Shown here: one piece after another, positions 53,472-62,649 of the stretch | Layout: each line of letters starts with the position of its first letter | Position numbering within the stretch: the stretch's first letter is position 1 | From: Haematobacter genomosp. 1 | GTDB taxonomy: Bacteria; Pseudomonadota; Alphaproteobacteria; Rhodobacterales; Rhodobacteraceae | Assembly (NCBI RefSeq): GCF_002196855.1 | Contig: NZ_NIPW01000015.1 | Span: 62,001-126,000 of the forward strand | Length of the DNA: 64,000 nt | Reading direction: 5' to 3' | Translations under genes and position numbers: made by a program | Notes under the pieces: model-generated | Seen by the model: only the letters and a program-made list of their open reading frames with translations | Database searches by the model: none | Told to the model about the DNA's origin: nothing

Positions 53472-54601
53472 CGCCGCTTCCGCTCGGCATGGTCGGGGGT
53501 GGTCAGGGCGCATTCATCGGCGGCGTGCATCGGATCGCTGCGGCCATGGACGGGCAGTTCGCACTGGTGGCGGGGGCGCTGTCCTCCTCGCCGGAGCGGG
53601 CGCGGGTCTCGGCGCAGGAACTGGGTCTGGCACGCAGCTACGACGACTACCGCCAGATGGCCCGGGCGGAGGCGCGGCGGAAGGATGGCATCCGCGCCGT
53701 CGCCATCGTCACGCCGAACGACAGGCATGTCGGCCCCGCCATCGAGTTTCTGAAACGCGGCATCCATGTCATCTGCGACAAGCCGTTGAGCGCCACTCTC
53801 GCCGAAGCCAAGCGGCTGGAACGAGTGGCCGCGGCCTCACCGGCGCTCTTTGTTCTGACCCAGACCTACTCCGGCTATCCGATGATCCGGCAGGCGCGGG
53901 ACATGGTGGCGCGCGGCACGCTGGGCCGTATCCGGCTCGTGCAGGTGGAATATCTTCAGGACTGGCTGACGGAACCTGTCGAGGCCAGCGGATCGAAACA
54001 GGCGGAATGGCGGACGGACCCTGCACGGTCGGGTGCAGGCGGCGCGCTCGGCGATATCGGCACGCATGCGTTACATCTGGCGGAATTCGTCGCCGGGATG
54101 CAGGCGGAGGCGATTGCGGCGGACCTGTCGTCCTTCGGACCGGGGCGCGTTCTGGACGACAATGCCCATATTCTGACGCGCTATCCGGGCGGGGCGCGGG
54201 GCACGCTCCTCATAAGTCAGGTGTCTCCAGGCAATGAGAACGGCCTGCGTCTGCGGCTCTACGGGGAGCGGGGCGGGCTGGAATGGGCGCAGGAGGAGCC
54301 AAACCGCCTGTGGTTCGCACCCGTCGGAGAGGCGAAGCGCCTGTTGACCCGCGGCGGGCCGGAGGCGACGGCGGCCGCCACCCGTCTCACCCGCGTTCCG
54401 GCCGGACATCCCGAGGGCTATCTGGAAGCATTTGCGAATATCTACGTGGAGGCCGCGCGGGCCATCCGCGCACGGGAGTCGGGGCTGCCACCGCCGGACG
54501 GCGTGATCGTTCCCACGCTGGAGGACGGGATGCGCGGCATGCGGTTCATCGCCGCCGCCGTCCGGTCCTCCAAAGCCAATGCCAGATGGGTGCGGCTATG
54601 A
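53468..54601 (+). CDS. Gfo/Idh/MocA-family sugar oxidoreductase
   Basis: A 377-residue NAD(P)-dependent sugar or inositol dehydrogenase. Rossmann motif GMVGGGQGAFIGGVH is near the start, the cofactor lysine lies in ICDKPLS (about residue 100), and GALGDIGTHALH carries the active-site Asp-x3-His. Start ATG overlaps the isomerase stop by 4 bp (ATGA). It probably oxidises the epimerase product or its substrate. Confidence 0.92.
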   Translation: MTPLPLGMVGGGQGAFIGGVHRIAAAMDGQFALVAGALSSSPERARVSAQELGLARSYDDYRQMARAEARRKDGIRAVAIVTPNDRHVGPAIEFLKRGIHVICDKPLSATLAEAKRLERVAAASPALFVLTQTYSGYPMIRQARDMVARGTLGRIRLVQVEYLQDWLTEPVEASGSKQAEWRTDPARSGAGGALGDIGTHALHLAEFVAGMQAEAIAADLSSFGPGRVLDDNAHILTRYPGGARGTLLISQVSPGNENGLRLRLYGERGGLEWAQEEPNRLWFAPVGEAKRLLTRGGPEATAAATRLTRVPAGHPEGYLEAFANIYVEAARAIRARESGLPPPDGVIVPTLEDGMRGMRFIAAAVRSSKANARWVRL

Positions 54602-56097
54602 CGTCCCCTTCCCTCTCTCTCCGGGACGTGAGGAAGGCCTTCGGCCCGATCGAGGTGCTGCACGGCATCGATTTCGATCTCCACCCCGGCGAGGTACATG
54701 CGCTGATCGGTGAAAATGGCGCGGGCAAGTCCACGATCATGAAGATCCTCGGCGGGTTTCTTCAGCCGAGCAGCGGGGCCGTTCTGCTGGACGGCGCTCC
54801 GGCGCCCTACCGGTCCGGCGCGGAGGCCGAGGCACTGGGCGTCGTCGTGATCCATCAGGAATTCAACCTGGCCCCGGACCTGACCGTCGCGCAGAACATC
54901 TGGCTGGGCCGCGAGATGGGCGGCCTGCTGCTCGACCATCGCGCCATGCGGGAGGCGACGCAGGCGCTGCTCGATCAGCTCGAATGCCGCGTCAGCCCGG
55001 ATGCGCGCATCCGCAATCTCTCGGTGTCGGACCGTCAGATGGTGGAAATCGCCAAGGCGCTGTCGCGCAATGCCCGTGTTCTCATCATGGACGAACCTTC
55101 CGCCACCCTGACCCGGCGGGAGGTGGAGGTGCTGTTCCGCCAGATCGACAGGCTCCGGGCGAATGGTGTGGCTCTGCTCTATACTTCCCACCGGCTGGAG
55201 GAGGTGGACCGTCTGGCCGACCGCATCACCGTTCTGCGCGATGGGGCCGTGGTCCGCCGTGCGCTGCGCGGCGAAATGTCGGAGGACAGCATGGCCACCG
55301 CCATGGTCGGGCGCAAGCTGACCGACATCTTTCCGCCCCGCCGGACCACCTTCGGCCCCGCCGTGCTGGAAGTGCGGGATTTCGACGTGCCCCCCGTGGT
55401 CAGCGGTGTTTCCTTCGCGCTGCGGCAGGGAGAAGTGCTGGGGATCTCCGGGCTGATCGGTGCGGGACGGACGGAACTGGCGGAGGCGCTGATCGGGCTG
55501 CGGCCCCACCGCGGCACCCTCCTCCGGCACGGCGCGGCAATCCGTGTGGCATCGCCGCGCGATGCGGCCCGCCACGGCATCGGCTATCTGACGGAGGACC
55601 GCAAGGAAAGCGGCCTCCTCCTCACCAAGAGCCTGCGCGAGAACCTGACACTGCCTGCGCTGGAACGCTTCGGCTGGCCGCTGCTGTCGCGCCGCGCGGA
55701 GGAGGAGGCCCTGACCAGCGCCATTGCAGAGTTCGACATCCGCGCGCCTCGGCGCGACATGGCGGTCGGCAATCTCTCGGGCGGCAATCAGCAGAAGCTG
55801 CTGCTGGCGAAGACCATGCTTCCCGATCCCGAGGTTGTCATCATCGATGAACCCACCCGTGGCATCGACATCGGCACGAAAAGCCAAATCTACCACTTCA
55901 TCGACCGCCTGGCGCGGGAGGGGCTGAGCGTCATCGTCATCTCCTCCGACATGCCCGAGGTTCTGGGACTGTCGGACAGGGTGATGGTCATGCGGCAGGG
56001 CCGCGTGGCCGGAATGCTGGAAGGCGCGGAGATCACCGAGACCGCCGTGGTCCGGCTGGTGATGGGAACGACAGGGAAGGCCGAAGCGGATGCGTAA
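54598..56097 (+). CDS. Sugar ABC transporter ATP-binding protein (RbsA-type, two domains)
   Basis: A 499-residue double ATPase. The first half has intact Walker A GENGAGKST, signature LSVSDRQ and Walker B VLIMDEP. The second half has the degenerate P-loop SGLIGAGRTEL, signature LSGGNQQK and VVIIDEPTRGID, as usual for RbsA/XylG. The ATG overlaps the dehydrogenase stop by 4 bp. It energises the permease at 56090. Confidence 0.95.
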   Translation: MTSPSLSLRDVRKAFGPIEVLHGIDFDLHPGEVHALIGENGAGKSTIMKILGGFLQPSSGAVLLDGAPAPYRSGAEAEALGVVVIHQEFNLAPDLTVAQNIWLGREMGGLLLDHRAMREATQALLDQLECRVSPDARIRNLSVSDRQMVEIAKALSRNARVLIMDEPSATLTRREVEVLFRQIDRLRANGVALLYTSHRLEEVDRLADRITVLRDGAVVRRALRGEMSEDSMATAMVGRKLTDIFPPRRTTFGPAVLEVRDFDVPPVVSGVSFALRQGEVLGISGLIGAGRTELAEALIGLRPHRGTLLRHGAAIRVASPRDAARHGIGYLTEDRKESGLLLTKSLRENLTLPALERFGWPLLSRRAEEEALTSAIAEFDIRAPRRDMAVGNLSGGNQQKLLLAKTMLPDPEVVIIDEPTRGIDIGTKSQIYHFIDRLAREGLSVIVISSDMPEVLGLSDRVMVMRQGRVAGMLEGAEITETAVVRLVMGTTGKAEADA

Positions 56098-57061
56098 ATT
56101 CTCCCTCTCGACCCTTGGCCCGTTGGCCGCGCTGATCCTGCTGATCGTGGTGGGCGCGCTCCTGAACCCCAATTTCCTGTCGGCGGGCAATATCACCAAC
56201 GTCCTTGCCCGGTCCGCCTTCACGGGCATGATCGCGATCGGCATGACATTCGTCATCACCAGCGGGGGGATCGACCTCTCGGTGGGGTCGATGGCGGCCT
56301 TCATCGCGGGAATGATGATCCTCGCCATGAATGCGCTGATCCCGACGCTCGGGATCGGTGTGCCGCTCGTTCTGGCGGGGATGGCGGTCGCGCTGGCCGT
56401 CGGCCTTGCGGCCGGGTTCGTGAATGGGGCGCTGATCACCCGCGTCGGAATAGAGCCGTTCATCGTGACGCTGGGCACGATGGGGATATTCCGCAGCCTC
56501 GTCACCTGGATCGCCGATGGTGGCACGCTGAGCCTCAACTTCGATGCCCGCCAGTTCTACCGTCCGGTCTATTACGGCGGGCTGTTCGGAATCGCATGGC
56601 CGATCATCGTCTTCGCCGTGACCGCGGTGGTGGGAGAGGTCGTCATGCGGCACACGCGCTTTGGCCGGCATATCGAGGCGATCGGCTCGAACGACAAGGT
56701 GGCGCGCTATTCCGCGGTGAATGTCGAGAACACGCGCCTCATGGCCTATGTGTTTCTGGGGCTGCTCGTCGGGCTTGCGACGATCCTCTATGTTCCGCGC
56801 CTTGGCTCCGCCTCCGGCTCCACCGGCCTTCTGTGGGAGTTGGAGGCCATCGCCGCCGTCATCATCGGCGGCACGGCCCTGAAGGGCGGATATGGACGGG
56901 TCTGGGGAACGGTGGTCGGCGTGCTGATCCTCAGTCTCATCGACAACATCCTGAATCTCGCCGATCTGGTGTCGCCCTATCTCAACGGTGCGATTCAGGG
57001 CGTCATCATCGTGCTCGCCGTCGTGCTGCAGCGGGGGAAATCGACGGCCGAGGGGCGATGA
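56090..57061 (+). CDS. Sugar ABC transporter permease (RbsC-type)
   Basis: A 323-residue permease with about ten helices. Family blocks GMTFVITSGGIDLSVGS (about residues 52-68) and the C-terminal GTALKGGYGRVWGT are present. It overlaps the ATPase gene by 8 bp. A 119-bp spacer with the ribosome site GGGGAGGAG leads to the binding protein. Confidence 0.95.
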   Translation: MRKFSLSTLGPLAALILLIVVGALLNPNFLSAGNITNVLARSAFTGMIAIGMTFVITSGGIDLSVGSMAAFIAGMMILAMNALIPTLGIGVPLVLAGMAVALAVGLAAGFVNGALITRVGIEPFIVTLGTMGIFRSLVTWIADGGTLSLNFDARQFYRPVYYGGLFGIAWPIIVFAVTAVVGEVVMRHTRFGRHIEAIGSNDKVARYSAVNVENTRLMAYVFLGLLVGLATILYVPRLGSASGSTGLLWELEAIAAVIIGGTALKGGYGRVWGTVVGVLILSLIDNILNLADLVSPYLNGAIQGVIIVLAVVLQRGKSTAEGR

Positions 57062-57180
57062 ACCCTGCAGCGCGTCCGGGCAGAGAACAGGCTCCGGCCG
57101 GCGCAGGAGAGAGCTTCCGCCCAACGTGGCGGCATGAGGGGAAGGCCGCCATGCCGGCGGCACAAAGGGGAGGAGAAAAT

Positions 57181-58140
57181 ATGAAACGCAGGCATTTCTT
57201 TTCCGCGGCAGCGGCGATTTCCGTCGCCATCGCGACAGCGGGAGCAGTGCGGGCACAGGATGCGGGCGCCACGATCGGCGTGTCCATCCCGTCGGCAACG
57301 CATGGCTTCATGGGAGGGCTGAACTGGCACGCGCAACAGACGATCGCGCGGCTGTCGAAGGTCTATCCCAACCTGAAATTCGTGCTCGCAACGGCCGGTG
57401 AACCCGGCAAGCAGGTTGACGACATCGAAGACATGCTCGCGACGCGCAACATCGACGGCCTCGTCGTCCTGCCGTTCGAATCCGAGCCGCTGACCGCGCC
57501 GGTCAAAGCGGTCAAGGACGCGGGCAAGTGGGTCACGGTGGTGGACCGCGGCCTTGCCATCGACGGGATCGAGGATCTCTACGTGGCGGGCGACAACACC
57601 GCTTTCGGCCGGGTGGCCGGGGAATATTTCAAGGCCAACCTGAAGTCCGGCGCCAAGGTGGTCGTTCTGCGCGGCATCCCGACGACGCTCGACAACGAAC
57701 GTGTCGCGGCCTTCGAAGCGGCCATCGACGGCTCCGGCATCGAGGTGCTGGACAAGCAGCACGGCAACTGGAACCGCGACGACGCCTTTCAGGTGATGCA
57801 GGATTATCTGTCGAAATACCCCCATATCGACGCGGTCTGGGCAGCGGATGACGATATGGCCATCGGCGTGCAGGAAGCGATCGCTCAGGCAGGCCGGACG
57901 AACGAGATGTGGATCATCGGCGGCGCCGGCATGAAGGAGATCGTGAAGCGGATCATGGACAAGGATCCGCAGTTCCCCGTCGATGTGACCTATCCGCCGG
58001 CGCTGATCTCCGCGGCGATAGAAATGACCGCCCTCCGGTTCGTCTCCGACACGCCGGTCTACGGCCGGTTCATCATCGGCTCGACCCTCATCACGCCGGA
58101 GAATGCCGAGAGGTTCTATTTCCCCGACAGCCCGTTCTAA
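57181..58140 (+). CDS. Sugar ABC transporter substrate-binding protein (RbsB-type)
   Basis: A 319-residue periplasmic binding protein. The signal peptide (MKRRHFFSAAAAISVAIATAG) ends near VRAQ, then the fold of the ribose-binding class (TIGVSIPSATHGFMGGLNWHAQQT). Residues such as DRG and DDDMAIG match sugar-binding positions. A strong GGGGAGGAG site precedes the ATG. It is the last gene of the LacI-controlled operon. The sugar is not determined. Confidence 0.94.
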   Translation: MKRRHFFSAAAAISVAIATAGAVRAQDAGATIGVSIPSATHGFMGGLNWHAQQTIARLSKVYPNLKFVLATAGEPGKQVDDIEDMLATRNIDGLVVLPFESEPLTAPVKAVKDAGKWVTVVDRGLAIDGIEDLYVAGDNTAFGRVAGEYFKANLKSGAKVVVLRGIPTTLDNERVAAFEAAIDGSGIEVLDKQHGNWNRDDAFQVMQDYLSKYPHIDAVWAADDDMAIGVQEAIAQAGRTNEMWIIGGAGMKEIVKRIMDKDPQFPVDVTYPPALISAAIEMTALRFVSDTPVYGRFIIGSTLITPENAERFYFPDSPF

Positions 58141-58179
58141 CCGGGCTTCCCCCGTCGGCGCCATCCGTTGCAACGATCC

Positions 58180-58212
58180 GGCGGCGCGAGGGGGTGTTCC
58201 CCTCACGCCGCC
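58180..58212. terminator. GC-rich hairpin between convergent genes
   Basis: Arms 58180-58193 and 58199-58212 (GGCGGCGCGAGGGG with one mismatched pair) and a 5-base loop. It lies between the sugar operon end and the SRPBCC gene end, so it may stop transcription from both sides. Confidence 0.6.
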
Positions 58213-58280
58213 TTGGGAGCGGGGCGCCTGCTGTGACGGGCAGGCTCAATCCGTTCGGCCTCCGGGGCGGGGGGACGAGG

Positions 58281-58757
58281 CTAACCCTGCAGCCCCCCGC
58301 AATAGGCTTCGAGCTGCGCGGCTGCCGTCCCCCAGCCGTAGAGGAACCCCATCTCCTCATGCGTCTTGCGGATCTCCGGCGTGCGGTGCCGGACGATCAC
58401 CGTATAGGCAGTCTCATCGCCCGGCGCATCGGCAAGCAGCAGGATCGCGGTCATGAACGGCGCGGGCGTTGGCTTCCAGCCTTCAGTATAGCTGTCCGTG
58501 AAGACCAGCTTCTCCTCCGGCACGATCTCCAGATAGACGCCGCGGTTCTCCACCACGGCGCCATCCACGTCGAAAGTCGTATTGAATCTCCCGCCGACGC
58601 GAAGGTCGATATCCACGCCCGTAACCCTGTGCGGAGCGGGGACAAAGAAATGCGGAATATGTTCCGGTCGCGTCCAGCACGCCCAGACCAGATGTCTCGG
58701 CGCGGCCAGAACACGGGAGAAGCCCAGATCGGTATCGGGGTCGAGGTCGATTGTCAT
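58281..58757 (-). CDS. SRPBCC/AHSA1-family protein
   Basis: A 158-residue SRPBCC (activator of Hsp90 ATPase homologue 1-like) protein: FSRVLAAPRHLVWACWTRPEHIPHFFVP at the start, then VDIDLRVGGRFNTTF. Such proteins usually bind a small hydrophobic ligand. A GGGAG site precedes the ATG. It stands alone and convergent with the sugar operon. Confidence 0.85.
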   Translation of the reverse strand: MTIDLDPDTDLGFSRVLAAPRHLVWACWTRPEHIPHFFVPAPHRVTGVDIDLRVGGRFNTTFDVDGAVVENRGVYLEIVPEEKLVFTDSYTEGWKPTPAPFMTAILLLADAPGDETAYTVIVRHRTPEIRKTHEEMGFLYGWGTAAAQLEAYCGGLQG

Positions 58758-59101
58758 GTCGCGCTCCCTGCATCCGGTGTTGCGAGGTCACCGTTCGGCC
58801 AGCCGAGTCGGTCCTTCTGGAGACTCCGCTGAGCGTCGGGCCATTTTCTGTTCGCGTCCAGAACTTCGGGATGGTGCAGAAACTATTTCCCCGGGACAGC
58901 CCCTGCCCCGCGCCGGGAGCCGCCCGATCGCGTCCCGCAGGCGCGGGACGTTCACTTACTCACGTGGCATGACCTTTTTTCCACCCTCGTTCCGACGGCA
59001 GGCGTGGAGAACGGCGGTCCTGACCTATGCGTCTGGGCCCGGGACATGCATTTCCTGCACGGCAAGACAGACAATTGCCCCGAGAGAAGCCGCAGACCTT
59101 G
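58758..59101. other. Gene-free stretch upstream of the SRPBCC gene
   Basis: 344 bp between the SRPBCC start and the end of the thioesterase gene. No coding sequence or repeat was recognised; it should contain the SRPBCC promoter. Confidence 0.45.
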
Positions 59102-59536
59102 TCAGGGCCGCTTTATGAAACAGGTCGCCGAAGCGCTGGCGAGCAGGTTACCCGCCTCGTCGCGCAGCGTCCCCTCCGCCACGCCAAGCGAGCGCGACAG
59201 ATGGGTCACTCTGGCTTCGGCCAGCAGCGCCTGATCGCAAGGAACGGGGCGCAGCATCTTCACGCTGAGATCCACCGTGCCGTAGCGCGCGCCTGCAGGC
59301 AGACGGGAATGCACGGCGCATCCGGTCACCGAATCCAGCACGGTTGCCGCGAAACCGCCATGAACACCGCCCATCGGATTGAGATGCCGTTCGTCCGCCC
59401 GCGCATGGATGACGATATGTCCCTCCTCCACCTCCATCGTGGACATGCCCATCGTACCGCTGATCGAGGCGCGCGGCAGTTTGCCCGCTGCCGCGGCGCG
59501 CAGCAATTCCAGTCCGGTCATAGTTGCAGGATTCAT
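59102..59536 (-). CDS. PaaI-type hotdog-fold thioesterase
   Basis: A 144-residue hotdog thioesterase of the PaaI group. The active-site block NPMGGVHGGFAATVLDSVTGCAV (about residues 53-75) contains Asn53, His59-Gly60-Gly61 and Asp68. It would hydrolyse an acyl-CoA, often an aromatic one. A GGAGAG site precedes the ATG by 9 bases. It is monocistronic; an acyl-CoA from the aromatic or beta-oxidation genes could be the substrate. Confidence 0.9.
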   Translation of the reverse strand: MNPATMTGLELLRAAAAGKLPRASISGTMGMSTMEVEEGHIVIHARADERHLNPMGGVHGGFAATVLDSVTGCAVHSRLPAGARYGTVDLSVKMLRPVPCDQALLAEARVTHLSRSLGVAEGTLRDEAGNLLASASATCFIKRP

Positions 59537-59627
59537 GGCTCGATCTCTCCCCTATCGTAGCGGATGACCTGAAAAGAGGATCGGAAAAATGTCAACCGAC
59601 AGAGCGCAGCAGCCTTCCCGCCATTAA

Positions 59628-59787
59628 CAGGCTGCTGAAAAAGGCTTTTTGGCCTGTGTTGGAGCGGAAATCGTTCGCTATCTGACGAAATCCAGCCGGA
59701 AATCCATATACTTCCGGGCGTTTCCGGGGCCGATTTTCCGATTTCGGGCACATAGGCATGACACCTCAGGACTTTTTCAGCAGCCTG
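59628..59787. mobile_element. Short MITE-like element, copy 2 (160 bp)
   Basis: Terminal inverted repeats CAGGCTGCTGAAAAA / TTTTTCAGCAGCCTG, flanked by the target duplication TTAA at 59624-59627 and 59788-59791. The interior matches the element at 25035-25180 with scattered substitutions and an extra block of about 12 bp near 59694. It lies upstream of the thioesterase gene. After the right-hand TTAA the string CAGGCTGAA recurs, a partial extra end. Confidence 0.85.
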
Positions 59788-59791
59788 TTAA

Positions 59792-59999
59792 CAGGCTGAA
59801 AGCAGTCGAGCATTGGCCCGGGTTTACCTTGAATGCCAGGAAACCGGGCCGGTCGAGAGTTTCCCGGGCGCTCTTCGACAATGTGGGGCAGATCTCCGCC
59901 TCGGCGCGAGCCCCGAAGCCTTTTCAGCGGCCCTCAAGCGAACCTGTCCCGCCGCGACAGGGCCCAAGCGCGACAAGCAGCTTCGCGGCCTTCCTCGTC
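59792..59999. other. Gene-free spacer before the aminotransferase end
   Basis: About 208 bp with no recognised feature apart from the CAGGCTGAA remnant next to the short element. Confidence 0.4.
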
Positions 60000-61223
60000 T
60001 CAGCGCAGCGTCGCGCAGAATTCCGCGATCCGGTCGCAGCCGCGCATCAGTTCCGCATCCGCCGCGGCATAGGAAAGCCGGAAGCTGTCGGTGCCGCCGA
60101 ACGCGGCGCCATGCACCGTGGCCACCCTCGCCTCCGACAGGAGGGCCATGACGAAATCCTCGTCCGTCGCGATCCTCCGACCTGTCGGGGTCGTGCAGCC
60201 GATGTAACCCGCACAGGACGGGTAGACGTAGAATGCACCCTCCGGCATGTCGCAGCTCATGCCCGGGATGGCGCGCAGCCGCGCGACCACCAATTTCCGC
60301 CGCCGGTCAAAGGCCTCGCGGCTTTGGGACACGTAATCCTGCGGCCCCTCCAGCGCCGCCACTGCCGCCCATTGTGCGATGGAGCAGGCCCCGGAGGTGA
60401 TCTGGGTCTGAAGCTTCTCCATCGCCGCGATCAAAGGACGTGGCCCCGCCCCGTATCCGATGCGCCAACCGGTCATGGCATAGGCCTTGGACACGCCGTT
60501 CATCGTCAGCGTGCGATCCTTCAGCGCAGGCGCGACCTGAGCCATGGTCGTGAAGGGGATGCCGTCGTAGCGCAGATGCTCGTACATGTCGTCGGTCAGG
60601 ATCCAGACCTGCGGATGCCGCTCCAATACCTCGGCCAGTGCGGCGAGTTCGGCGGGCCAATAGACCGCACCGGTTGGATTGTTCGGCGTGTTCAGGATGA
60701 TCCAGCGGGTGCGCGGTGTGATCGCCGCCGCCACCGCCTCGGGGGATACCTTGTATTGGTGCCGCGGATCGCCGGGAACAAGCACCGGCGTCGCCCCGCA
60801 ATAGGCGGTGAGCTGTGGGTATGAAACCCAGCTTGGCGTTGGGATCACCACTTCATCGCCCGGGCCGAGCGTCGCCAGCAGGGCGTTTGCGATCACCTGC
60901 TTGCCCCCTGTGCTGACGATGGTTTCGTTGGCCTGATATTCCAGACCGTTCTCCCGCCGAAATTTCGCAGCGATGGCGGATCGGAGTTCCGGGATGCCTG
61001 CGACGGGTGGATAGCGCGTCTCTCCCCGGCGGATCGCCTCGGCGGCTGCCGCGCCGATATGGGCGGGCGTATCGAAGTCCGGCTGACCGGCACTGAGGGA
61101 GATCACATCCACCCCGGCGGCGCGCAGATCGCGCGCGGTCTGGGTAATGGTGATCGTGGCGGAAGAACCCGTCCGGCGGAGCGCCTCGGAGGGCCGGAAG
61201 GATGCAATCAGGGTATCAGGCAC
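60000..61223 (-). CDS. Class I pyridoxal-phosphate aminotransferase
   Basis: A 407-residue fold-type I aminotransferase of the aspartate/aromatic group (AspC-like). The PLP lysine is in NGVSKAYAMTGWRIGY, the ring-stacking block is STGGKQVI, and NTPNNPTGAVY gives the asparagine contact. The GTG at 61223 is preferred: it follows a GAGG site and overlaps the permease end by 8 bp. Being coupled to an amino-acid importer suggests that it transaminates the imported amino acid. Confidence 0.92.
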   Translation of the reverse strand: MPDTLIASFRPSEALRRTGSSATITITQTARDLRAAGVDVISLSAGQPDFDTPAHIGAAAAEAIRRGETRYPPVAGIPELRSAIAAKFRRENGLEYQANETIVSTGGKQVIANALLATLGPGDEVVIPTPSWVSYPQLTAYCGATPVLVPGDPRHQYKVSPEAVAAAITPRTRWIILNTPNNPTGAVYWPAELAALAEVLERHPQVWILTDDMYEHLRYDGIPFTTMAQVAPALKDRTLTMNGVSKAYAMTGWRIGYGAGPRPLIAAMEKLQTQITSGACSIAQWAAVAALEGPQDYVSQSREAFDRRRKLVVARLRAIPGMSCDMPEGAFYVYPSCAGYIGCTTPTGRRIATDEDFVMALLSEARVATVHGAAFGGTDSFRLSYAAADAELMRGCDRIAEFCATLR

Positions 61224-61878
61224 GGCGGAGCCTCGCTTCAAGCCGCGATGCGGCCCAGGACAGGATGAGCAGCGCGCCAATCAGCAGGATCGCCACCGAA
61301 GTATAGGCTTCGATAGGACGGAAATCCTGATCCGCGATAAGCTTGCCGGCGTAGAGAATGTCGAAATAGGCGACGGAGGACGCGACGGTGGTGAGCTTCA
61401 CCATCTCGATCGTCTGCGTGGTGAGGGCGGGAACCGTACGGCGGAGCGCCTGCGGGAGGATGACGTGCCGCATGACGCCGCCCATCGGAAGGCCGATGGC
61501 CTTCGCGCCCTCCCACTGGCCCCGGTCGAGCGAGCGGATCCCAGCGCGGTAGATCTCGGCAAAATAGGCGCCGCCATAAAGCGAGAGAGAGGCGTAGGCG
61601 GCCAGAAAAGGCGATGCCTGTACGCCGAAAATCACCGGCACCGCATAGAAAAACCAGAAAAGCTGCACGATGTAGGGGATGTTGCGGAAGAAGGCGATGA
61701 TCGCGGCAGCCGGCCAGGACAGAAGCCACGTTGCAGAGATACGGCAGAGCGCCACGACGATACCCACCACCATCGCCGTTGTCACGGCGAGTGCAGCCAG
61801 CCACAGGGTACCGAGCAGCCCCTCGATCAGAACATGCTTGTAGCGAATGACGGAGGAGAAATCCCAAGCGTAGCCCAT
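61216..61878 (-). CDS. Polar amino-acid ABC transporter permease (copy 1)
   Basis: A 220-residue HisM/GlnP-type permease. The hydrophobic helices and the conserved loop GAKAIGLPMGGVMRHVILPQALR (the EAA motif) are visible. It overlaps the aminotransferase gene by 8 bp and sits 3 bp after the second permease. Both permeases start with a W-D-F motif and are paralogs. Confidence 0.93.
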   Translation of the reverse strand: MGYAWDFSSVIRYKHVLIEGLLGTLWLAALAVTTAMVVGIVVALCRISATWLLSWPAAAIIAFFRNIPYIVQLFWFFYAVPVIFGVQASPFLAAYASLSLYGGAYFAEIYRAGIRSLDRGQWEGAKAIGLPMGGVMRHVILPQALRRTVPALTTQTIEMVKLTTVASSVAYFDILYAGKLIADQDFRPIEAYTSVAILLIGALLILSWAASRLEARLRRA

Positions 61879-61881
61879 GAT

Positions 61882-62547
61882 CTACTTTCCCCGCCCAAGA
61901 CGTGCGTTCAGAAACTGAGCCGCTCCGGTGATCGAAAAGATCAGCACGAAGAACACCAGCGCCGTGAGGGTAAAGACCTCCAGCGGCCGATAGGTTTGAG
62001 CGGCCAGCATGTTCGCCTGATAGACCGTCTCGCCATAGGCGATGATACCGGCGAGCGTCGTGCCCTTCACCAGTTCGGCAAATCTGATGAGGAACACCGG
62101 TATCATGTGCCGCACGGCTTGCGGCAGAATGACGTGACGCACCGCTGCCGCTTTGGTCAGCCCGATGGCGGATGCGGCCTCCCATTGTCCGCGACCGATG
62201 GCCTGCATACCCGCGCGGAACACCTCTGCCATATAGGCGGAGGATTGCAGGCCGATGGCCAAGAAGGCGGCGCCGAAAGCATCCAGATTCACATTCGCGA
62301 TAAGCGGAAAGGCGAAATAGAACCAGACGATGAGTACCAGCGCCGGAGCTGCCCTGAAGAAATCCACGACCGCCACGGCGGGCCAGCGGATAAGGCGTTG
62401 CGGCGACATGCGCATGACGGCAAGCGCAAGACCAAGCGGCAGGGCCAGTGTCAGACAGGCGACCGTCAGGATCGCCGTACCCTTCAGCCCTGCGAGGAGC
62501 TGATCCATGTTCCGCCAGACGGCGGAAAAGTCCCAAACGTAGTCCAC
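61882..62547 (-). CDS. Polar amino-acid ABC transporter permease (copy 2)
   Basis: A 221-residue HisQ/GlnP-type permease; the EAA loop reads EAASAIGLTKAAAVRHVILPQAVR. The GTG at 62547 (VDYVWDF) is chosen because it matches the start of the partner permease and has GGAAGGA upstream; an ATG 22 codons earlier would add a non-family leader. It pairs with copy 1 to form a heterodimeric channel. Confidence 0.9.
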   Translation of the reverse strand: MDYVWDFSAVWRNMDQLLAGLKGTAILTVACLTLALPLGLALAVMRMSPQRLIRWPAVAVVDFFRAAPALVLIVWFYFAFPLIANVNLDAFGAAFLAIGLQSSAYMAEVFRAGMQAIGRGQWEAASAIGLTKAAAVRHVILPQAVRHMIPVFLIRFAELVKGTTLAGIIAYGETVYQANMLAAQTYRPLEVFTLTALVFFVLIFSITGAAQFLNARLGRGK

Positions 62548-62649
62548 CTGTCCGTCCTTCCGCAGAGGGCTTCCAATCCGGGTCAGACCTTTGCCGACCC
62601 CCGAGGAGAGCATGGGCCCGCCCGGCGCAAGGCCGGAACGGGCAGAGGC

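Noticed and set aside
54442-56538. 698-codon minus-strand open frame opposite the sugar ABC genes
   Set aside because: Composition of a shadow frame; the plus strand carries clear Walker motifs.
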